Below, piece by piece: positions 1-5,124 of a stretch of 5,124 nt of DNA (its first letter is position 1; each line of letters opens with the position of its first letter). A program made the position numbers and the translations under genes. The notes under the pieces are model-generated. The model did no database searches. It saw only the letters and a list, made by a program, of their open reading frames with translations, and had not been told where the DNA came from. The stretch is from Promethearchaeota archaeon (GTDB lineage Archaea > Asgardarchaeota > Lokiarchaeia > Sigynarchaeales > SOKP01). The stretch lies in NCBI GenBank assembly GCA_014730295.1, contig WJIN01000332.1:1-5124 (forward strand), read 5' to 3'.

Positions 1-1
1 G

Positions 2-1174
2 AATGAAGCGGATGTAGTATCTATAATATGCGACCACTTAAATGGAGAAAAGTGGAATATTTGGATTGACGATCATCCAATACACAGACAGTTAAAATAT
101 AGAAAGCACAGTATTTTGATAGGAGGGGCTCGACCTGATATTTATGGTATCAATAATTTTAACCAAATTTTCTCGATTGAAGTAAAAGGGCTGGACGACT
201 ATAAAAAGGCAATTGGTCAAGCACTAACTTATAAATCTGGAGTGAATTTGTCATATATTGGGGGGATAAGTGAAAAATTGAGTTCCATAGAAGACATAGC
301 ATTATCCTCTGGACTGGGATTAATTTTTATTGATGCTCATAGCGAAAAGATAGACAAAATCGAGAATCCGATTTATAATATTTTTCCTAAATATCTAGAT
401 GACATCAAAAATGAAATAGAAGTCCTTAAGAGTCAGAAAAAAGAAACAAGAAGCTTCAGTTCATTCGGGAGAACTCACATTTTAAATTATTTTAGTCCGA
501 TATTTTTATTTCACAATGAACGCGTGAAGACTAAAACTCACTTGAAAATGGACCTAAAGGAAATCGATTGGAAAAATAAATCCTATGCTCAATTTATTGA
601 TGGAGCTAACATCATAGGTGTACTGAATTTGGAAGAAGATGGATTTAGTTTATCAAAGATTGGAGAATTTTGCCTTGAATATTTTAATAGCTTAAATATC
701 TATACTTTATCTGAGTTACAACACAAGATTGATGTCACGGGAGGAAGAGGGATCTGTGTACATTCAGAATTGCCGCATTTGGCAAAATTCTTACAACTAA
801 TATATTTTCAGAACCCTGATTTTAAGAAATTTATTACAATTTTAATGGAATTTAAGGAAAAAATTATATCATTTGATATGATTCTGGATAAAATGATTAT
901 CAATTATCCTAATCTATTCTTGAACTTTTTTGTGAAAAAGAGTGCGAGAAAGGACGTAATCAATATTTTTCTGAAAGGAAAAAAAGAAATTCTATTGAAT
1001 AATTATGCTAAAACTGTGGGTGATTATGGCCATTACAATTTTATATTCGCGTTTAAACGGCATTTGGTCCATTTAGGAATTCTTTCAAAAGAAAATATTT
1101 CCTATTATGGAAAAACTGAAGATTATAAAGCTGACGAAGATCTCTGGATTTTGGGAGATGATATTCTAGTTTAG
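2..1174 (+). CDS. PD-(D/E)XK restriction endonuclease-like protein, 5'-truncated by window edge
   Basis: The reading frame is open from base 2 to a TAG stop, giving at least 390 residues. The true start lies before the window, because an internal TTG at 116 would cut through the nuclease core. Counting from base 2, residues 41-63 form a textbook PD-(D/E)XK active site: P45-D46, then thirteen residues, then E60-V61-K62, with a GGARPD turn before it. Q73 and Y77 follow in a helix (GQALTY), as in many restriction-endonuclease-like folds. An Asn-Glu at the very edge may be the end of the first helix with its acidic residue. The remaining ~300 residues are not recognised. They look mostly helical and may hold winged-helix or target-recognition domains, ending in W-I-L-G-D-D. 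The family predicts metal-dependent DNA cleavage. The role in defence is inferred from the fold and from the convergent HNH nuclease gene 24 bases away. The exact family and target are unknown. Confidence 0.8.
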   Translation, partial: NEADVVSIICDHLNGEKWNIWIDDHPIHRQLKYRKHSILIGGARPDIYGINNFNQIFSIEVKGLDDYKKAIGQALTYKSGVNLSYIGGISEKLSSIEDIALSSGLGLIFIDAHSEKIDKIENPIYNIFPKYLDDIKNEIEVLKSQKKETRSFSSFGRTHILNYFSPIFLFHNERVKTKTHLKMDLKEIDWKNKSYAQFIDGANIIGVLNLEEDGFSLSKIGEFCLEYFNSLNIYTLSELQHKIDVTGGRGICVHSELPHLAKFLQLIYFQNPDFKKFITILMEFKEKIISFDMILDKMIINYPNLFLNFFVKKSARKDVINIFLKGKKEILLNNYAKTVGDYGHYNFIFAFKRHLVHLGILSKENISYYGKTEDYKADEDLWILGDDILV

Positions 1175-1198
1175 TTTCTTAACGTAGATAAAATAAGT

Positions 1199-2248
1199 TC
1201 AAATTAAATTAGGAAAATTTGGGATAAACTCGAAATATATCGAACAATTGTGATAATGCTGCTCCAACTCCTTATTGATCATCTCAATATCTCCTCCCAG
1301 ATATTTCTCTAAAAGTTTGCTGAATTTTTCTTGAAATTTCGAATCCCGATTTCTTTCCTGCAATTTCCCTAAATAGTCAGAATTCACTAAATAATCGCTT
1401 TTCCTTAAATTGCAGTCAGAACATGAGCCAACTATATTCCAAATTGGAGATTCGAAAAGATAATTGTAGGGAATGAAATGGTCAGCGTGAGGTGACTCTC
1501 CAAACTTCTGTCCACAATAAAAACACTTTTCATCTTGATATTCATAAAGTTTCAATTTATATTTTTTAGAGATATTCCTAAGAAATCGGAAAGATTCCGC
1601 AGCAACCAGTAGTTTCGTAAAAAGTTTCGGGACCGTATTGAATCCTTCTAAAAATTCTGTACAAACACCTAAATTTGCCTTCTCGAGAACCGGGAAGTGA
1701 TATCGGATATAGTCCAAAATTATAGGAGTAAATCCAATAAATCCAACTTCGTCTATTTTTATCAGGTTTTTGAACTCTTGCTCATCCTTTATTTTAAGCT
1801 TTAGAGGTATAAGCTTTTTATCCTTATTATAGAAATCATAAATAGGCATATCTTTTCGTAATAGAAATATCACATGTCTGTAAAATAATGTTTTTACCTT
1901 TTCAATAATCTTATTTGATATATGCTTTGATTTAAGTTTCTTATAATCAACATCGGAATAGAATTTCTCTATTATTGAGTAAATTTTTACACTCTGTTTA
2001 GCTCGGTTTAATTGTTTCAATTTAAAGCGTTTAAAAAGGATAAAATTAAATTTGAGAAAATTTTTTGCCAAATCATCAACGGAAATAAGATAACATCCGT
2101 CAGATTCAATAACTTTATTCTTTTTAATATTAATAAGAATTGATTGAAAAAGCATTGGTTTATAGCTTGATGTAAATCTTTTTCGTTGAAAGAATTTCGA
2201 AATTTCTTTACCAATAGCTTTATAGTCTATTTTTGGATTGTCCTTCAT
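1199..2248 (-). CDS. HNH endonuclease with helical N-terminal domain
   Basis: This 349-residue protein ends in a zinc-type HNH nuclease domain. C242-x2-C245 (CFYC) and C276-x2-C279 (CSDC) frame it as a probable structural zinc site. D256-H257 in ADHFIP supplies the catalytic histidine, and N271 and N280 with the CNLRK tail complete the beta-beta-alpha-metal fold. The first ~230 residues are Lys- and Phe-rich and predicted helical. The early stretch FTSSYKPMLFQSIL resembles the N-terminal region seen in many stand-alone restriction-type HNH proteins. Expected activity is metal-dependent DNA nicking or cleavage; the target is unknown. The ATG at 2248 is the first one, with no strong ribosome-binding site before it (TTTATTAAGAAT). 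The gene is convergent with the PD-(D/E)XK gene and divergent from the methyltransferase gene, so it probably has its own promoter in 2249-2406. An intron-homing HNH is less likely, because the N-terminal domain is long and no interrupted gene is visible. Confidence 0.85.
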   Translation of the reverse strand: MKDNPKIDYKAIGKEISKFFQRKRFTSSYKPMLFQSILINIKKNKVIESDGCYLISVDDLAKNFLKFNFILFKRFKLKQLNRAKQSVKIYSIIEKFYSDVDYKKLKSKHISNKIIEKVKTLFYRHVIFLLRKDMPIYDFYNKDKKLIPLKLKIKDEQEFKNLIKIDEVGFIGFTPIILDYIRYHFPVLEKANLGVCTEFLEGFNTVPKLFTKLLVAAESFRFLRNISKKYKLKLYEYQDEKCFYCGQKFGESPHADHFIPYNYLFESPIWNIVGSCSDCNLRKSDYLVNSDYLGKLQERNRDSKFQEKFSKLLEKYLGGDIEMINKELEQHYHNCSIYFEFIPNFPNLI

Positions 2249-2301
2249 ATTCTTAATAAATAAAAACTAAGCCTATTAAACATTACTTTCAATACGACTA
2301 T

Positions 2302-2321
2302 TAATATTTAATTAGATATTA
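2302..2321. promoter_or_regulatory. 20-bp near-perfect palindrome, candidate operator
   Basis: TAATATTTAATTAGATATTA reads as its own reverse complement in nine of ten base pairs; the exception (2308/2315) is T opposite G. It lies inside the 158-base divergent region between the HNH gene (start 2248) and the methyltransferase gene (start 2407), where a dimeric regulator could control both. There is no regulator gene in the window, and AT-rich DNA produces such dyads fairly easily, so the assignment is tentative. Confidence 0.3.
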
Positions 2322-2406
2322 GTGAATTGGATATAAATTAGTAAGAAAGATGATAGGTTTTAATATTTTGGTCTGGATTAAGACTTAAATTTAAGAAAAA
2401 TTTACA

Positions 2407-2979
2407 ATGAAAGTAGAAAAGACAGATATTACTAAGGAAATTTTAAGAGAGAATTATTATCGAACAGCATTACCTAAAAGTTTGGGACCAAGTGCACCAA
2501 TACAAAAATTTGAAAAATATCGTAAGAAGCATAATATGGAGATAAATTCTGTTATTGATTACGGAGCAGGTCATCAGAGAGATAAAGAGTTCTGTATTCA
2601 AAAGTATGGAAATTATGTTCCCTATGATATTTTTCCTGATTTTAAAGTAGAACAACCACAAGAAGTTCTTAACAGAAAATATGATTTAGTGATAACGAAC
2701 TACGTATTAAATATTATAATCCCTGAAGATAGAATGTACCTAATTAGAGCTATTGAGAAGTATCTTTTGGAAGGATCTATAATTTTACTCGCTGTTCGCC
2801 CAGAATCGCAGGAAAGAGACATAAAGGATAACTGGATTCCTTATGAAGATGGTTGGGTGACTACAAGGCTGACATTTCAGCATTTTTTCTCCAAGAAAGA
2901 AATATCAAGTCTTTTCGACTCTATTTCTGAAAAATTAATTGATCTAAAGAGGGGAACATATATATTGATTAATAAATAA
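2407..2979 (+). CDS. class I SAM-dependent methyltransferase-like protein
   Basis: This 190-residue protein has a Rossmann-type methyltransferase pattern. Motif I is V49-I-D-Y-G-A-G55, followed by R58-D59, the glycine-rich SAM-binding loop. Y73-D74 closes the next strand, in the place of the residue that normally contacts the SAM ribose. Y92-D-L-V-I-T-N-Y-V-L-N102 is the motif IV/post-motif strand, followed by a helix with R109. A strand of aliphatic residues ends in A129-V-R-P. The N/D-P-P-Y/F tetrad of DNA amino-methyltransferases is absent, so it is probably not an ordinary adenine or N4-cytosine DNA methylase. The substrate is unknown; a modified base, nucleotide or small molecule is possible. 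The ATG start has an A-rich leader (AAGAAAAATTTACA) and no Shine-Dalgarno. It is transcribed towards the ArcS-like/DpdA-like pair but separated from it by 430 bases, so a functional link is only inferred from proximity. Confidence 0.7.
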   Translation: MKVEKTDITKEILRENYYRTALPKSLGPSAPIQKFEKYRKKHNMEINSVIDYGAGHQRDKEFCIQKYGNYVPYDIFPDFKVEQPQEVLNRKYDLVITNYVLNIIIPEDRMYLIRAIEKYLLEGSIILLAVRPESQERDIKDNWIPYEDGWVTTRLTFQHFFSKKEISSLFDSISEKLIDLKRGTYILINK

Positions 2980-3409
2980 CTCTAAATTATTACTTTTTAG
3001 TTCTAAGAATATTTTGCTTCATTTAAGCTTAATATTTATAGATTTTTAGTCAACGGGACAAATATTTACAAATAGGAAAAATATTTCTATATTTAATAAA
3101 TTTTGCTTAGAACATACTTGAGAGGATTTAGAAGCGTGAACTCTTAAATAGTGTGCTGTTAATTGACAGGAGTGAAGTTTAATTCGAAAATTTTATCCCT
3201 ATCCATATTTACGATACTATGGTTTTATATATTTATTCTACTTTTATAGTTATGTTTTGAAATATTGTCTTTGTGATACTAGTATTAAATAAGAGATAAT
3301 TACTATTAGCAAAATATATGTCAGTTTCTTTTTGAGGAGTTGATATATGTATATTTGTTTGATCTCAGGAAAAATATTTATATTATGAATAACAAATACT
3401 AAAATATAA
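2980..3409. other. 430-base intergenic stretch without a convincing gene
   Basis: This very AT-rich region has no supported open reading frame on either strand. It holds a weak CTAAA/TTTAG stem (2982-3000) just after the methyltransferase stop, a 10-bp palindrome TTAAGCTTAA at 3023-3032, and a CTGT/ACAG dyad at 3156-3169. The 13-mer AGGAAAAATATTT is repeated at 3074-3086 and 3367-3379. A putative promoter for the downstream pair lies near the right end. A possible 25-residue hydrophobic peptide (3172-3249) cannot be supported. I see no tRNA, no good intrinsic terminator and no recognisable riboswitch. The length leaves room for an untranslated leader or a small RNA, but nothing in the sequence proves one. 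Confidence 0.6.
3325..3357 (+). promoter_or_regulatory. putative Bacteroidota-type promoter for the ArcS-like/dpdA operon
   Basis: TATATTTG at 3350-3357 matches the Bacteroidota -7 consensus TAnnTTTG exactly. TTTC at 3325-3328 is one mismatch from the -33 TTTG element at a spacing of 21. Transcription would start near 3363, giving a leader of about 45-50 bases before the ATG at 3410. The match is short in AT-rich DNA and depends on the source being Bacteroidota-like. Confidence 0.35.
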
Positions 3410-4036
3410 ATGATGAAAAGACTTAAATACCAAAAACCACCTGAAATTTTGGACAAAGATTATATAGGATTAAATGGTGTAGGATTAAGTCAATTAAAAC
3501 ATCCACATTTTGAAATATGGCAGACTTACCTAAGAGAACATTATTCATTAGAGAAAGAAAAGAAATTAATTATCTTCATACCATGTGCAGCAATCAAACC
3601 ATATAATAATTCTCCAATTCATAAAATATTCAATAAAGTTATTGATAAATTTAATAATACTCAAAAATTTGTAATTTCTAATGCGGGGATAATTCCTTAT
3701 GAATTCTGCCATTTGTATCCATTTAACTCATATGATTGGAATCCTCTATTAGAAACAAATAGAATTAAAGATTTATATATTAAAATCACCACTAAAAGAA
3801 TTTTTGAATTTTTTAAAAGTAAGATAGATATTGAAAATTATGACTATATTTCATATTTGAGAAATAGTTCAGAATCAATGAAAGCAATAGAACACGCCTT
3901 CAATAAATTGGATCTAAATCTAGATATTATCCATATAAAGGGGGAATTACATAAGACTGCTGATCATGACCTTTTGTTAATTTTACCAGAAAATTTAAAA
4001 AAACTTGAAAAAACCATTATGAGAAAGAGTAGTTGA
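3410..4036 (+). CDS. stand-alone archaeosine synthase (ArcS) core-like protein, DUF5591 type
   Basis: This 208-residue protein carries the ArcS signature PC-X3-KPY-X2-S-X2-H without deviation: P58-C59, K63-P64-Y65, S68 and H71. Before it, H31-P-H-F-E-I-W37 and Y40-L-R-E-H-Y45 fit the helix that precedes the motif in ArcS. After it, N91-A-G-I-I-P-Y-E98 and Y103-P-F-N-S-Y-D109 fit the second conserved block (G-x-V/I-P-x-E ... YD). Archaeal ArcS joins lysine to the nitrile of preQ0 in tRNA, and a radical-SAM partner completes archaeosine. Here the core stands alone, with no TGT-like N-terminal half and no C-terminal PUA RNA-binding domain. That suggests a substrate other than tRNA, probably preQ0 placed in DNA by the gene 4 bases downstream. 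Two ATGs are adjacent (3410 and 3413) with no Shine-Dalgarno; the choice changes one residue. The gene is strikingly poor in CpG. The exact reaction is unproven. Confidence 0.8.
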   Translation: MMKRLKYQKPPEILDKDYIGLNGVGLSQLKHPHFEIWQTYLREHYSLEKEKKLIIFIPCAAIKPYNNSPIHKIFNKVIDKFNNTQKFVISNAGIIPYEFCHLYPFNSYDWNPLLETNRIKDLYIKITTKRIFEFFKSKIDIENYDYISYLRNSSESMKAIEHAFNKLDLNLDIIHIKGELHKTADHDLLLILPENLKKLEKTIMRKSS

Positions 4037-4040
4037 TTTT

Positions 4041-5093
4041 ATGGATTATTGGGCAGGAGAATTAGGTACTAATTATATTAAAGGCATAAAACATAACAAC
4101 GTAATGGATAGTGTTTATAATTACTTAGAAGTTGAAAATCCAGTAATCAAGTATCCATTTGAAAATCTTTTTTTGGATAATGGAGCATTTTCGATTTTTA
4201 AAAACAATTTTAGTGGAAAAAAACAGAAAATAGAAATTGATATTAATAACATAATTGACATACAAGAAACTTTCAAACCAAAATATACAGTTCCTTTTGA
4301 TTATCCATTTCAAACTGATATGACAATTAAACAAATGGAATCTAATTGGTCTAATTCAAAAGATAATATTATTTATTGGCAAGATTGTACAAATTTAGAT
4401 TTAATTCCAGCTTTGCATGGTTGGAATAAGAATTCTTTGAAAAAAAATTTGGAGTTTCTTCAGAAAAATGATTTTAATTATATTGCTTTAGGTAGTACCT
4501 TTATTTTAAAGGATAACTTTAAGGGTTATTTTGGAGATAGACAACCAAATAAAAACGTTTATGAAGCTTTTCTATATTTATCTTCATTGGCTCAAAAATA
4601 TGGAATGGATCTACATATTTTTGGAATAGGATCATCTCCGCTTTCATATCACATCGCAGCTTTTTGTGAGATTAAAAGTTCAGATTCTTCGGGTTATAGA
4701 CGTAAAGCAGCATACGGAAAGATAATATTACCTGGGACTGGCGAAAGATATGCAGGTAATGGCAGTGCTAGTTTTGGAGTAAATAGAAATAAAGGGTTAG
4801 ATTTCAATAATATTTTTTCAGAGAATGAGAAAAAAAAATTAGAAAATTGTAATTGCCCTGAATGTAGAAAAATATCTAAACACAGCTATCGTCGTTGGAA
4901 ACATTTATGCTCAGATTGGAAATATCGAGCAATTCATAATAAATGGATTATGGAACAAGAAGAGCAAATGTCCAAAAACTTAATTGAAAAAGGATGGGAT
5001 GTTTATGAAATGTTTATTGAAGAGATGATGGAAACTTCGGGTTTAAAATGGCTTTGGGATTTTGTTAAGGAGATGAAGCCAAAATATTTTTAA
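4041..5093 (+). CDS. dpdA: DpdA-like 7-deazaguanine DNA transglycosylase (TGT fold)
   Basis: This 350-residue protein has a TGT-type TIM-barrel pattern. F44-L-D46-N-G-A-F50 corresponds to the DSGGFQ motif of TGT. V84-P-F-D-Y-P89, I122-P-A-L-H-G127 and Y147-I-A-L-G-S152 are successive barrel strands. H192-I-F-G-I-G197 comes next, followed by S213-S-D215-S-S-G-Y, where D215 is the likely nucleophile. C270-x-C272-x2-C275-x23-H299 matches the TGT zinc site. DNG/SSDS in place of DSGGFQ/DCVLPTR points to the DpdA branch rather than bacterial Tgt. DpdA exchanges guanine in DNA for preQ0 or related bases, which later enzymes elaborate. No PUA domain is present. The ATG starts 4 bases after the ArcS-like stop, so the two are almost certainly co-transcribed. 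An odd archaeal-type tRNA TGT is the main alternative. No other gene starts in the 31 bases to the window end. Confidence 0.82.
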   Translation: MDYWAGELGTNYIKGIKHNNVMDSVYNYLEVENPVIKYPFENLFLDNGAFSIFKNNFSGKKQKIEIDINNIIDIQETFKPKYTVPFDYPFQTDMTIKQMESNWSNSKDNIIYWQDCTNLDLIPALHGWNKNSLKKNLEFLQKNDFNYIALGSTFILKDNFKGYFGDRQPNKNVYEAFLYLSSLAQKYGMDLHIFGIGSSPLSYHIAAFCEIKSSDSSGYRRKAAYGKIILPGTGERYAGNGSASFGVNRNKGLDFNNIFSENEKKKLENCNCPECRKISKHSYRRWKHLCSDWKYRAIHNKWIMEQEEQMSKNLIEKGWDVYEMFIEEMMETSGLKWLWDFVKEMKPKYF

Positions 5094-5124
5094 GGGTAAA
5101 TTTTATGATTATATTATATTAATC

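Noticed and set aside
116..118. TTG as the start of the PD-(D/E)XK gene
   Set aside because: The frame stays open to the left edge with protein-like sequence, and this start would remove the helix and strand before the active-site aspartate. The gene is truncated by the window instead.
2017..2214. Frame of 65 residues on the minus strand inside the HNH gene
   Set aside because: It is an out-of-frame shadow of the HNH coding sequence on the same strand, with no motif of its own.
2470..2661. 63-residue minus-strand frame opposite the methyltransferase gene
   Set aside because: It lies wholly antisense to a gene with clear SAM-binding motifs and is low in complexity.
2407..2979. Classical restriction-modification DNA methylase
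   Set aside because: No N/D-P-P-Y/F tetrad and no target-recognition domain. The protein is too short for a typical adenine or cytosine DNA methyltransferase.
2980..3050. Intrinsic terminator after the methyltransferase gene
   Set aside because: The CTAAA/TTTAG stem is only five weak pairs, the TTAAGCTTAA palindrome has no loop, and neither is followed by a proper U-tract.
3156..3169. CTGT/ACAG dyad as an operator
   Set aside because: Only four solid base pairs per arm, which is expected by chance in a region this long.
3360..3409. preQ1 or other riboswitch in the leader of the modification operon
   Set aside because: It was attractive given the pathway, but the short AT-rich leader has no stem with a conserved C-rich aptamer loop that I can recognise.
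3250..3456. 68-residue minus-strand hydrophobic frame overlapping the start of the ArcS-like gene
   Set aside because: It starts inside a well-supported gene on the other strand, has no family signature, and its Ile/Leu/Tyr-rich content is what reversed AT-rich DNA yields.
4125..4334. 69-residue minus-strand frame opposite the DpdA-like gene
   Set aside because: It is antisense to the conserved DNGAF and VPFDYP strands of a supported enzyme and shows no recognisable feature.
5105..5122. ATG near the right end as the start of another gene
   Set aside because: The frame ends at TAA after five codons.

Overview
This is an AT-rich window (roughly 30% G+C by eye) with five protein-coding genes, one of them cut by the left edge. 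I see no rRNA, tRNA, CRISPR array or insertion sequence. The source is uncertain. AGA-type arginine codons and ATA isoleucine codons are common, and none of the four visible start codons has a clear, properly spaced Shine-Dalgarno sequence. One TAnnTTTG-type promoter lies upstream of the last two genes. Together these fit a low-G+C Bacteroidota-like bacterium or one of its phages or prophages. An archaeon or another low-G+C lineage is not excluded.

Left part (1-2248): two nuclease-like genes face each other, with 24 bases between their stop codons. The plus-strand gene (5' end outside the window) carries a PD-(D/E)XK restriction-endonuclease-like core. The minus-strand gene carries a C-terminal zinc-type HNH nuclease domain. 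Both look like restriction or defence enzymes.

Middle (2249-3409): a 158-base divergent intergenic region with a near-perfect 20-bp palindrome separates the HNH gene from a small class I SAM-dependent methyltransferase-like gene. A 430-base stretch without a convincing gene follows. It contains a plausible promoter for the next operon.

Right part (3410-5093): two tightly spaced genes form the most informative module. The first is a stand-alone archaeosine-synthase (ArcS) core-like protein that matches the ArcS signature PC-X3-KPY-X2-S-X2-H exactly. The second is a compact tRNA-guanine-transglycosylase (TGT) fold enzyme of the DpdA type, with both expected aspartates and a CxCxxC...H zinc site.

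Working model (inference): the DpdA-like enzyme swaps guanine for a 7-deazaguanine base (preQ0 or a relative) in DNA. The ArcS-like protein then elaborates the 7-substituent, and the methyltransferase might add a further group. The neighbouring nucleases could be the restriction half of a 7-deazaguanine restriction-modification or defence island. No preQ0 biosynthesis gene (folE, queD, queE, queC) is in the window, so the precursor would come from elsewhere in the genome.
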